Assembly: GCA_029265085.1 (NCBI GenBank)
Contig: JAJUJY010000045.1
Coordinates: 1-26,939 of the forward strand
Length of the DNA: 26,939 nucleotides
Reading direction: 5' to 3'
Origin: Chloroflexota bacterium
GTDB lineage: Bacteria > Chloroflexota > Anaerolineae > Anaerolineales > Anaerolineaceae
The notes under the pieces were generated by a model that was not told the origin of the DNA, searched no databases, and saw only the letters and a list, made by a program, of their open reading frames with translations. Both the position numbers and the translations under genes were made by a program. Shown piece after piece: positions 15,805 to 25,200 of the stretch (position 1 is the first letter of the stretch; each line of letters starts with the position of its first letter).

Positions 15805-18366
15805 ATGTTAGCATTCATTGCCTGGTATCTCGTTTTACTTTTGCTCGGTTGGGCTTCTTTCCCAATCACTTTTCGATTGCTGCCTTTTTTATCTGATCGC
15901 GGTTATACCTTATCCAGAGCTTTAGGATTATTAGTATGGGGGTATTTATTCTGGCTGTTTGCTTCACTTCATGTTCTTCAAAATAATACCGGCGGTGTTG
16001 TGCTAGCCTTGCTCATGATGATTGGGCTTGGAATTTATTTATTGCGGGGTGATGGCTGGTCAGAACTAAGAGAATGGATTAAAAAAAATAAAAGGCTCAT
16101 CCTGGTGAGCGAAGTCCTGTTCCTGTTAATGTTTGCATTCTGGGCATATATTCGGGCTGCCGATCCAGATATCGCAGGTACTGAAAAACCGATGGAACTG
16201 GCCTTTATTAATGCAATTCTGGCTTCACCCAGTTTTCCGCCGCAAGATCCCTGGCTCTCAGGGTATGCGATTTCTTATTATTACTTTGGTTATGTGATTG
16301 TTTCCATGTTGGTGCGGGTGACTGGAGTTGTATCGGGAATAGCGTTTAATTTGACGATTGCTTCCTGGTTTGGTTTAACAGGATTGAGTGCGTTTGGTTT
16401 GGTATATACCTTATTGGACAAAACCTGGAATAAACAGCAGTCTGCCCAACAAAAAAAGCCTTCCGCCATTGGGGGGGCATTGTTAGCGCCTTTCTTTGTG
16501 CTAATTGTCAGCAACTTAGAAGGTTTTCTGGAAATGCTGCATTCCAGAGGATTATTTTGGTCAATGGGGGCAGATGGACAATATACTTCTCGGTTTTGGT
16601 CGTGGTTGAATATCAAGGAATTGGTTGATCCTCCAGCACCTCCATTTACCTGGATTCCAGAAAGATTAACCGGGATTGTCTGGTGGCGCGGCTCGCGGGT
16701 TTTACAAGATTTGAATTTGCAGGGACAGACATTTGAAATTATTGATGAGTTTCCATTTTTTTCTTATCTGTTAGGAGACATGCACCCCCACCTCCTGGCT
16801 ATGCCATTTGCAATCCTCGCGGCGGCTATAGCCTTGAATCTTTATCTGGGTGGGAAGCATAAACAATTAGGGGGAGTTAGCCTGAAGCGCTGGGTACAAA
16901 AACCATTTTTCTGGTTGGCTGTGATAGCCACCGGGGGTCTGGCATTTTTAAATACCTGGGATTTCCCGATTTATGTTGGACTCTTCAGTGCTGCTTATAC
17001 CTTGGTGCGTTACCAACAATCCGGTTGGAGTGGTCAACGGATCTGGGATTTTATTCAATGCGGATTGCTGGTGGGTGTTTCTGGGCTTCTCTTGTATTTG
17101 CCATTCTATATCGGATTTCAATCGCAGGCGGGCGGAATCCTGCCCAGCCTGGTATTCTTTACGCGCGGCGTCCATTTTTGGATTATGTTTGCCCCATTGC
17201 TTATCCCTATTTTGGTCTGGCTCTGGGATGAATGGAGAAAACACCGGAAAATTGCCGGTCTTAAAACAGGCTTGCTTATTGCCGGTAGTGTTGTGTTTGG
17301 TTTGTGGCTCTTAAACTATTTGTTTGGATTAATCATTTTTATTTTGAAAACTGCTGCGGATATCCAGGTAGCTAATGGCGCTACTGGATTATGGGCAACC
17401 ATAGCCAATTTGGGCGGTTTGTTTTCCGGGCTGCACGGCGGTGAAGGTTTTGATGTGATTTTTGGGTCTCTCGCCCGAAGATTAGCCAGCCCTATGACCT
17501 GGATAACCTTATTGGTAATGTTTGTGTTAGCCTGGACCGTGATGGCTGTTTCACGGCGCAGACATGATACCGAAACACTCAATCCAGAAGCAATTCAAGT
17601 AACTGCACAAGAAGATGAACGGTCTGCCGCTTCCGGTTTTGTTGTGTTACTCGTTTTGATTGGGATTGGATTAACCCTGTTCCCGGAATTTTTCTATTTG
17701 CGTGACCAGTTCTCGAACCGGATGAACACGATTTTTAAATTCTATTTCCAGGCATGGATTGTCTGGGGCATTGCAGCTAGTTATGCATCAGCCGTTCTCT
17801 GGACTTGGCTTAAGCCGAGATGGAAAATAGCCTTCCGTGCTGCCTGGGTTGGATTAATGTTAATGGCGATTGCTTATCCATTATTCATGACTCACCTCAA
17901 AACCGGTGTGCTTGACAAGCCATTGAATTCTCTTACGCTTGATGGAACGCAATATGTAAAAAGATATGCAACAGATGATTATGCGGCAATTCAATGGTTG
18001 AAGCAGTCTCCACAAGGAATTGTGGCGGAGGCAGTTGGGGGGAGTTATTCTGGTTTTGCGAGAGTTTCCATGTTAACGGGTTATCAAACCGTTTTAGGTT
18101 GGGTCGGTCATGAATATCAGTGGCGCGGCTCAACCAGAGAGATTGGTTCGAGGGAACCGGATATTCAACTTTTATACAAAACGAATAGCTGGGATGAGGC
18201 TAAAGCCGTTCTTGAGAAATACCAGATTCGGTATGTTTATGTGGGCTCATTGGAAGAAAGTAAATATCGTGTTGATCATGGAAAATTCTTGAATAATCTG
18301 GCAATAGCCTATCAGAATAACACGGTTACGATTTATGAAGTTGTTCCCAGTTCTTTGGAACAATAA
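15805..18366 (+). CDS. Stand-alone DUF2298 (Chlor_Arch_YYY) membrane protein
   Basis: This 853-residue, strongly hydrophobic protein is the single-domain form of the YYY family, within its usual 700-900 residue range. Its landmarks repeat those in the C-terminal half of the upstream fusion: EKPMEL (127-132), SYYYFG (157-162), FPFFSYLLGDMHPH (316-329), NTWDFP and RMNTIFKFYF (639-648). A C-terminal soluble tail has AVLEKYQIRYVYVG, which parallels KFLRQYQVKYIVVG in the fusion. The two are therefore paralogues over about 700 residues. AAGGA (15794-15798) lies six bases before the ATG. About 16-18 membrane helices are likely. The conserved His, Asp and Tyr residues in exposed loops suggest an enzyme using a lipid-linked substrate, but no activity has been established. 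Confidence 0.85.
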   Translation: MLAFIAWYLVLLLLGWASFPITFRLLPFLSDRGYTLSRALGLLVWGYLFWLFASLHVLQNNTGGVVLALLMMIGLGIYLLRGDGWSELREWIKKNKRLILVSEVLFLLMFAFWAYIRAADPDIAGTEKPMELAFINAILASPSFPPQDPWLSGYAISYYYFGYVIVSMLVRVTGVVSGIAFNLTIASWFGLTGLSAFGLVYTLLDKTWNKQQSAQQKKPSAIGGALLAPFFVLIVSNLEGFLEMLHSRGLFWSMGADGQYTSRFWSWLNIKELVDPPAPPFTWIPERLTGIVWWRGSRVLQDLNLQGQTFEIIDEFPFFSYLLGDMHPHLLAMPFAILAAAIALNLYLGGKHKQLGGVSLKRWVQKPFFWLAVIATGGLAFLNTWDFPIYVGLFSAAYTLVRYQQSGWSGQRIWDFIQCGLLVGVSGLLLYLPFYIGFQSQAGGILPSLVFFTRGVHFWIMFAPLLIPILVWLWDEWRKHRKIAGLKTGLLIAGSVVFGLWLLNYLFGLIIFILKTAADIQVANGATGLWATIANLGGLFSGLHGGEGFDVIFGSLARRLASPMTWITLLVMFVLAWTVMAVSRRRHDTETLNPEAIQVTAQEDERSAASGFVVLLVLIGIGLTLFPEFFYLRDQFSNRMNTIFKFYFQAWIVWGIAASYASAVLWTWLKPRWKIAFRAAWVGLMLMAIAYPLFMTHLKTGVLDKPLNSLTLDGTQYVKRYATDDYAAIQWLKQSPQGIVAEAVGGSYSGFARVSMLTGYQTVLGWVGHEYQWRGSTREIGSREPDIQLLYKTNSWDEAKAVLEKYQIRYVYVGSLEESKYRVDHGKFLNNLAIAYQNNTVTIYEVVPSSLEQ

Positions 18367-18384
18367 CCTGAAAAAGAGAAGTTT

Positions 18385-20088
18385 ATGGAAAATCAAAAAT
18401 CCTTTTCAATACGCCTGGAACAACTGTTGTATGGATTTGCATTTCTTACGGCGCTTGTTTTGCGGCTGACCCGCTTAGGTGGGCAGCCATTAAATGATGC
18501 GGAAGCCAGTCTTGGACTGCAAGCATTTCAGCTGTTTCAAAATCGGTTGTTGAGCGGAATTAGCAGCGAACCATTGTACGGCTTTTTGACCGGACTATCC
18601 TTCGCAATTTTTAAGAGTAATGAATTTGTGGCTCGATTCTGGCCTGCAGTCATTGGCGCACTTTTGGTGTTTGCTCCATACTTTTTGCGGAATATCATTG
18701 GCAGGAAAGCATCGATCCTTTTATCGTTTGGAATAGCAATCGATGCAGCCCTCGTGGCAGTTTCGCGGCAGGCAGATGGATTAAGCCTTTCAATCGTTCT
18801 TGGGATGGCGGTATTGCTAGCATTTTCTGGCCGGTCTGCAGCCGTAAAAGGGATCTTGATGGGTTTGTTTTTAATCAGCGGACAGGGTCTTTGGTTTGGG
18901 CTTTTGGGGATATTGCTTTCCTGGCTTGTTTACCGGTTATTGAATAAATCCTCTGTCCATGAAATCTCAGCAACCTTTTCTTTTGGAGAGGGTCTCACCA
19001 AAGTGGTATTTTGGTGTGTTGGGACTATTCTGGCAATGGGAACAGTTTTTATGGCCTCCCCTGGCTTGTTGAGTGCTGTTCCTGGTTCTTTCGTGGCGTT
19101 TTTCCAGGGTTGGTCAACACCATCGGGTAATTCGTTATCTCAATTATTAATCGCTGGTTTGGCTTATCAAATCTTTCCAGTGCTGCTTGGGATTGCAGGT
19201 GCAATCCAGAATATTAAAAAGAAGTCAAAATTTGATTTGTTTTTAACGTTGTGGTGGGGTATCTCGCTGCTGTTGGTTTTGGTTTACCCCAGCCGGCAGG
19301 TGGCAGATTTGGCGTGGAGCTCTATTCCTGCCTGGATTCTTGCAGCAAGGTTCCTGGAAAATGGGTTGGCTTTTGATTTTCGAGATAAGAAAATTTCGGT
19401 TATTCAAAGCATTGGCACTATCGTGTTGATTGGCTTTTCCTGGTTAAGTTTTACAAGTTTCTTGCAAAATCCAGCGGAAGATGCGGCCTGGCGCGGAATG
19501 TTAAGTATTGCGATTGCTGTGGTTATGTTGGCCGCGATCTACTACCTGGTACGGATTGGCTGGTCACCGCAGGTTGCCAATCACGGCACATTGTGGGGCA
19601 TTTGCGTTCCATTATTGGTGATTACATTTTCTATGAGCTGGAATGGGGCTGGTTTGGGGATTTATCCTGAAAATCAAGCCTGGCAGCAGGCACCTTATCC
19701 AAAAGAGATGAAATTGTTGGTGCAAACCATCGACGAGGTGTCTCGCTGGAATATTGGGCAAAACACGATGCTGGATGTTGTGGTGGTTGGGCAGGATTCA
19801 CCGTCCATTCGATGGGAATTACGGAATTATCCATATGTGCAGTATTTAGAAGCCTTGCCATTAGGCTCTTCACCATCCCTGGCGATCACATCTGATCTGG
19901 CAGATCTGGCCTTGTCGTCAACGTATCGGGGTCAGGATTTTGTAATTCGTTCCACGCCAGAATGGAATGCTATGACAAATGATGAGTGGCTCCGGTGGAT
20001 TGCATTCCGAAAAGTACCATCTGGTGTGGAACGGGTCATTTTATGGGTTCGAACGGATTTGTTTGCGGGATCAGGGGGCCAACCCTAA
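18385..20088 (+). CDS. GT-C-type (GT39-like) membrane protein
   Basis: This 567-residue protein has about a dozen hydrophobic segments and a short soluble C-terminal domain from about residue 430. After the first helix it has LGGQPLNDAEASLGLQAFQL, with Asp38 and Glu40 where PMT/ArnT-like enzymes carry catalytic acids. The overall layout is that of a compact GT39-like transferase. The similarity is weaker than for the gene at 7923, so a divergent or non-catalytic relative is possible. It starts 18 bases after the DUF2298 stop, with only a weak purine-rich ribosome site (AGAGAAG, 18375-18381). It is probably co-transcribed with the preceding genes. Confidence 0.7.
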   Translation: MENQKSFSIRLEQLLYGFAFLTALVLRLTRLGGQPLNDAEASLGLQAFQLFQNRLLSGISSEPLYGFLTGLSFAIFKSNEFVARFWPAVIGALLVFAPYFLRNIIGRKASILLSFGIAIDAALVAVSRQADGLSLSIVLGMAVLLAFSGRSAAVKGILMGLFLISGQGLWFGLLGILLSWLVYRLLNKSSVHEISATFSFGEGLTKVVFWCVGTILAMGTVFMASPGLLSAVPGSFVAFFQGWSTPSGNSLSQLLIAGLAYQIFPVLLGIAGAIQNIKKKSKFDLFLTLWWGISLLLVLVYPSRQVADLAWSSIPAWILAARFLENGLAFDFRDKKISVIQSIGTIVLIGFSWLSFTSFLQNPAEDAAWRGMLSIAIAVVMLAAIYYLVRIGWSPQVANHGTLWGICVPLLVITFSMSWNGAGLGIYPENQAWQQAPYPKEMKLLVQTIDEVSRWNIGQNTMLDVVVVGQDSPSIRWELRNYPYVQYLEALPLGSSPSLAITSDLADLALSSTYRGQDFVIRSTPEWNAMTNDEWLRWIAFRKVPSGVERVILWVRTDLFAGSGGQP

Positions 20089-20115
20089 ACTTAATTATAG
20101 AAAGAAAATAATTTT

Positions 20116-20790
20116 ATGAATTTACCAAATCAAATTGCGATTGATGGGCCGGCAGCTTCGGGGAAAACAACGGTTGGCGTGCTGCTGGCTGAACGGTTGG
20201 GATATTTGTTTTTTGATACAGGAGTGATGTACCGCGCAGTCACGTGGGCAGCGCTTCAACATCTCCAATCTGTAAACGATGAACAGAAGGTTACCGAATT
20301 GGCGGAGAAGATCTGTATCGATATTCAACCGGCCTCGGTTAAAGATAAACGCCAGGCGGATATTTTATTAGACGGGGTTGATATTACCTGGGATGTGCGG
20401 AAACCTGAGGTGGATGGGAATGTGTCTCAGGTTTCCGCTTATCCTGGTGTTCGCTCTGCTATGACCATGCAGCAGCGAAGGATTGGTCAGCGGGGAAAAG
20501 TTGTGATGGTCGGTCGAGATATTGGCACGGTCGTGTTACCAGAAGCTGAATTAAAAGTGTATCTGGATGCATCAGCAGAAGAACGGGCACGAAGACGCTC
20601 AAAAGAAATTAATGAACGGGGCGGGCAAGCAAATTATGATGAAATTTTAGCCGGGATTAAAAAACGAGATCAAATAGATTCTACCCGTGCTGTTGCACCG
20701 CTCAAACCCGCCGCTGATGCTAAAATATTATGTACCGATGGATTGACTGTTGACCAGGTTGTAAAAAAAATTTTGGATTGGGTCAAATAG
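20116..20790 (+). CDS. cmk: Cytidylate kinase
   Basis: This 224-residue protein is full length for bacterial CMP/dCMP kinase, which makes CDP and dCDP from CMP and dCMP with ATP in the cytoplasm. The P-loop is GPAASGKT (11-18), DTGVMYRA (34-41) is the family's substrate-side motif, GRDIGT (133-138) binds CMP, and RDQIDSTR (184-191) is the lid-region signature. There is no good Shine-Dalgarno; the stretch before the ATG is purine and A/T rich. The gene follows the membrane protein by 27 bases and is probably the last of the block. A link to CDP-sugar supply for the epimerase-type gene is possible, but the enzyme is housekeeping. Confidence 0.96.
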   Translation: MNLPNQIAIDGPAASGKTTVGVLLAERLGYLFFDTGVMYRAVTWAALQHLQSVNDEQKVTELAEKICIDIQPASVKDKRQADILLDGVDITWDVRKPEVDGNVSQVSAYPGVRSAMTMQQRRIGQRGKVVMVGRDIGTVVLPEAELKVYLDASAEERARRRSKEINERGGQANYDEILAGIKKRDQIDSTRAVAPLKPAADAKILCTDGLTVDQVVKKILDWVK

Positions 20791-20816
20791 ACTTAAGTAA
20801 GCTGCCAACCAGGATA

Positions 20817-20832
20817 TTGATTAAATAATCAA
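20817..20832. promoter_or_regulatory. Inverted repeat before the C69-type gene
   Basis: TTGATT (20817-20822) and AATCAA (20827-20832) form a perfect 6-bp inverted repeat around AAAT, 39 bases before the ATG at 20871. This is a possible operator. No clear promoter hexamer pair overlaps it. Confidence 0.3.
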
Positions 20833-20861
20833 ATAGATATTTCGTCAGGCCGATGTTTAGC

Positions 20862-20865
20862 GAGG
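20862..20865 (+). promoter_or_regulatory. Shine-Dalgarno that selects the Met-Cys start
   Basis: GAGG lies five bases before the ATG at 20871. The in-frame ATG at 20853 has no such site. Choosing 20871 places the expected nucleophile Cys directly after the initiator Met. Confidence 0.75.
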
Positions 20866-20870
20866 AAAAT

Positions 20871-22187
20871 ATGTGCGACACGATCGTAGCATTGGGAAAC
20901 GCAACAGCAAATGGTGCCGTTATTTTTGGCAAAAATTCGGATCGCGATCCAAATGAAGCGCAATATATTTGTCAATTTCCAGAACAGGATCACCAGCCTG
21001 GTGAAATGGTCAAATGTACCTATATCGAAATCCCCCAGGTAGAGCACACCTATTCTGTTTTATTGTCCAAGCCGTTTTGGATTTGGGGCGCAGAGATGGG
21101 GGCAAACCAACATGGGGTGGTAATCGGTAACGAAGCCATTTTTTCAAAGGTTCCAGCCAACAAAGAACCCGGTTTAATCGGGATGGATTTTTTACGGCTG
21201 GCATTGGAGCGTTCTACAACGGCTTTTGAAGCAATGCAGGTGATTATACAGTTGTTGGAAAAATATGGGCAAAGCGGTAATTGCGGCTTTTCCCATCCGA
21301 TCTATTATCACAACAGCTTTTTAATCGCAGACCGAACTTCTGCCTGGGTTTTAGAGACCGTTGATCGGCAATGGGTGGCAGAACAGGTCAAAAATGTAAG
21401 GGCGATTTCTAATACATTAACCATTGAAACTGAATGGGATATTTCATCGGCGAACTTAATTAATTACGCAGTTGAGCTTGGCTTGTATAAAAAGCAGCAG
21501 GGATCGTTTAATGTTCGGGAGGTTTATTCTGATTTTCTGTATACCAATTTCAGCGATGCGGGTAATCGGCATTCTTGCAGCACAAGATTGCTTAGGGGAA
21601 ATATAGGAAAAATATCTACCCAATCCATGATGCAATATCTACGCAATCATCGGAATGATGATCCTTCCAAAGGTTTGCTTGGCGCGGATATTTGCATGCA
21701 TGCCGGATTTGGACCTGTGCGTATTAGCCAGACTACCGGCTCAATGATTTCCAACCTGGCTGATGGAATGGTTACCCATTGGCTGACAGGAACCGCTGCA
21801 CCTTGTACGGGAATATTTAAACCGGTTTGGATGGAGGCTGGTTTGCCAGATATTGGTCCAGAACCGACTGGCCAATTTAATCCACAAACTTTATGGTGGC
21901 AGCACGAGCTTCTGCACCGTGAAACACTGCGGAATTATCCGGTACAAATTAAACGTTACCAGAAGCAGCGGGATGAGTTGGAAGCGAAATTCCTGCTATC
22001 CGTAGAGTCAATGAATTTTGCAGAACCTGAAAAGCGCAAAAGTTTTTCTGCGGATTGTTTTCGTGCTTCAATGGAAAATGAAAAACAGTGGTTGGAGGTT
22101 CTCCGGCAAAACTCAAGTAATGTTCGTTCTGCTCCGCTCCACGCATTCGCATGGAGTCAGTTCAATCGGGAATCTATGCTGGATTAA
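20871..22187 (+). CDS. C69 / secernin-like Ntn-hydrolase (dipeptidase family)
   Basis: This 438-residue protein starts MCDTIVALGNATANG and has FGKNSDRDPNE (19-29), which match secernins and C69 dipeptidases. In this family, Cys2 becomes the N-terminal nucleophile after the Met is removed and acts as both nucleophile and base. GANQHGVVIGNEAIF is another conserved block. The start at 20871, not the in-frame ATG at 20853, is chosen because of Cys2 and the GAGG site. The substrate cannot be read from sequence: family members cleave dipeptides or other amide bonds, and several relatives are of unknown use. There is no signal peptide, so it should be cytoplasmic. It lies after cmk with an ~80-base gap and before a histidine-kinase gene with its own promoter. 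Confidence 0.88.
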   Translation: MCDTIVALGNATANGAVIFGKNSDRDPNEAQYICQFPEQDHQPGEMVKCTYIEIPQVEHTYSVLLSKPFWIWGAEMGANQHGVVIGNEAIFSKVPANKEPGLIGMDFLRLALERSTTAFEAMQVIIQLLEKYGQSGNCGFSHPIYYHNSFLIADRTSAWVLETVDRQWVAEQVKNVRAISNTLTIETEWDISSANLINYAVELGLYKKQQGSFNVREVYSDFLYTNFSDAGNRHSCSTRLLRGNIGKISTQSMMQYLRNHRNDDPSKGLLGADICMHAGFGPVRISQTTGSMISNLADGMVTHWLTGTAAPCTGIFKPVWMEAGLPDIGPEPTGQFNPQTLWWQHELLHRETLRNYPVQIKRYQKQRDELEAKFLLSVESMNFAEPEKRKSFSADCFRASMENEKQWLEVLRQNSSNVRSAPLHAFAWSQFNRESMLD

Positions 22188-22223
22188 TAAATCGCCAGAT
22201 GGATAACGAAAAAATATATATTC

Positions 22224-22232
22224 TGGTATAGT
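22224..22232 (+). promoter_or_regulatory. Extended -10 promoter for the histidine kinase gene
   Basis: TGGTATAGT fits the extended -10 pattern TGN-TATAAT. No -35 hexamer of quality is at the right distance. Transcription would start near 22239, leaving a leader of only about 13 bases before the ATG. Confidence 0.5.
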
Positions 22233-22251
22233 ATTTGCAACGGAACCGCAA

Positions 22252-25200
22252 ATGATCACAATTGCCAACTTATTTGCTCCCAAGCCTTATGTCAATCTTC
22301 CCTTTGATTTTGTGGGATGGGTTGGGTGGTTTTTCCTTTTGGGGCTTTTAGTCTGGGTGGTCATGGTTTGGTGGGAGCCATTTCGTGATCAATTACAAAA
22401 AAAATGGCTATGGTTTATTGGTTTAGCGTTATTTTCGCCAGTGGCAACCCTGCTCCTGGCAATCCGCGTACCGAATATTGGTAAATTACCTTTGCCAGGA
22501 TTGCCCAGCGAACCAATTCAACCATTTTTGTTGATTTTGTTTGCGATTCCCTGGGTTTTAGGTGGAGGTCTGTTAGGAAGAATTCCAGCCTTATTTTTGG
22601 GATTGTTGAGTGGTTTTCAGCTCGCGCTATGGGGAACACACAGCCTATTTTCTCCCCTTGAAATTGGGGGAATGGCCTTCCTTTTCAGTGTAATTATTCG
22701 GCAAAATTACCGAACTCGTTTTTATCAATTGCTGCGCCATCCAATAATTGCGGCACTATTTTTAGGAATTAGTTTTCTCCCTGTCTTTATCCTCAGTACA
22801 TTTTTTAATACCCAAGGCGGATTGGCGATCCGCCTGGATTATGCATTAACTGAGGTTTGGTGGATGGCGATAGCCCGCGGGGTGGAATTGCTCATCGCCG
22901 GCCTGGTTGCTGAAGTAATCTTTTTATCCGGTTCTAAAATCTGGTATCAACCACGAACGCTCCAACCAAGCCCGGAAGAAGCAAGTCTTGAAACGCGCTT
23001 CCTGCATTTTACCTTGCCCATGATTTTGGTATTGGTTATTGTTTTGATTTTAGGTGACTGGATGGTGGCTGGCGCAGCGGCGAGGAAAATGATCCGTGAT
23101 CGTCTGTCCAGTACAGCTGAGGTTGCCGCAGAAAGTTTGCCGTATTTGCAGGAAACAGGGCAAAGTTTAATTCTGTCGGTTGCCCAACCTGACCTGGCTA
23201 ATTTATCTGGCGTTGAATTGTCGAATCACCTTGCGGCACACTTGCGCTCAATTCCGTATTTCCGCCAATTTTTTGTGATTAATGCCCAAAAAGAAACTAT
23301 GGGTGGATATCCCGAATCGGATTTCAGTCAAATTCGGCTTTCTGATGAGGAAAAATTAGGCATTGATCTGGCTTTGAAGGGTGTCTTAGTGCAAACCTAT
23401 GCCATTGAACCTCTTTTGGGCGAAAATTCAGCACAATTATCCTTTATTGCGGCAATTAATAACGAAACCGGACAAACGGTTGGGGTGGTGATTGGGCGGA
23501 CTGATTTAAATACAAATCCGTTTACCCAACCAGCACTTGAAGCATTGAAAGCAGTGGCCGATGATGGCGGAGAAGGAATCATCTTGGATGAAAACCAAAA
23601 TATCCTTTATCATGCCGTGACGGATTCGCCCCTCGTGATCTTTGAGCCATATCAAGGAAAGCTGGCTGAGACCAGTGCTTTTTATGAGGATATCTCTCCA
23701 ACAGGTACCCGGCAGCTGGTTTATTATCAACCTGTTCTAGGCCGGCCCTGGTCGGTAATTCTGAAATTGCCCGCCGAGCAGGCTCAAAAGATTGCATTGG
23801 ATATTGCCATTCCGCTGCTGGTTATTTTGTTGGTGTTTGCGGTTTTAGCGTATGTGCTGATTCGCCTCAGTATGAGAACCATGACCGGATCACTGCAAAC
23901 ATTAGCCGGCCAAACAACTTTGATCGCCCAGGGGCAGCTGTCCACTCCGCTTCCGTATAAAGGTGTGGATGAAATTGGGCGTTTAGGTAAAGCATTTGAG
24001 CAAATGCGGGTCAGCTTGAAGGCAAGATTAGATGAATTGAACCGGCTTTTATTGGTCAGCCAGGGTGTTGCTGCTAATCTAGAGGTTGAAGAATCAATTC
24101 GCCCAATCCTGGAAGCGGCGCTGGGGGAACAAGCAGTATCAGCACGGGCAGTACTCATTTCTGAGGTCCGCTCTGATCTACAAGAAGACAAACCGGCAGC
24201 CTTTGGCATTGGCCCGCTGTCTGATGTATTGGCTTCACTGGATCAACAAATATTTGATTTGATGCGCTCTCAAGAACTGCTGACCATCCCGAACACATCC
24301 CGTGTCCGGAGAATCAGCATCCCGGGAAACTCAAACCGGCCTTACGCTTTGATCGCATTGGCATTGCGGTATGAGAATACGTATTACGGCACATTGTGGG
24401 TTGCTTACGATCAAATCAAGAATTTTTCTGAAGAAGAAGTGCGCTTTTTGACGACATTGGCAAGCGAAGCTGCTCTGGCAGCAGCAAATGCTCGTTTATT
24501 TGCCTCAGCAGAAATTGGCCGGCGGCGGCTGGAGGCAGTTATTTCCTCAACCCCCGAACCAGTGCTTGTGTTTGATGAAAAAGACCGGCTGCTGTTGTTA
24601 AACCCGGCTGTGCTGCAGGTTCATGGGCTGGTTTTAACCACTTCGGCAGGAAAATCGATCAATGATGTAATTGCTTCTCAGGAACTTGCCGAAATGCTGG
24701 CGGGGCCATTAGAGGATCGGATTTCTACGAAAGAAATTACGATGGGGAATGGAAAAATTTACCACGCTAGCGTAGCACCGGTAATGGGAGAAGGGCAGCA
24801 GGTTGGGAAAGTATGTATTTTGCGCGATATTACGCATTATAAAGAGTTGGATTCGATTAAATCCGATTTTGTTGCAACAGTAAGCCATGATTTGCGCTCT
24901 CCGTTGACATTGATGCGTGGGTATGCCACCATGATGCTAATGGTGGGAGATTTAAATGACCAGCAAAAAGGATATATCGCAAAAATTATCAGTGGTGTCG
25001 ATAACATGACCAGGCTGGTGAATAGTTTGCTTGATCTGGGGCGAATTGAGGCCGGTATTGGTTTGAAAGTTGAAGAGATCTCTCCTGAAGAAGTGGTCAA
25101 TACCGTCATTCGCAATTTGCAACCACAGGCAACCCAAAAGAGTATACAGCTAGAAGCTGAATTTATCGATACCGATAAAGTGTGGTTGGAGGCTGATCCT

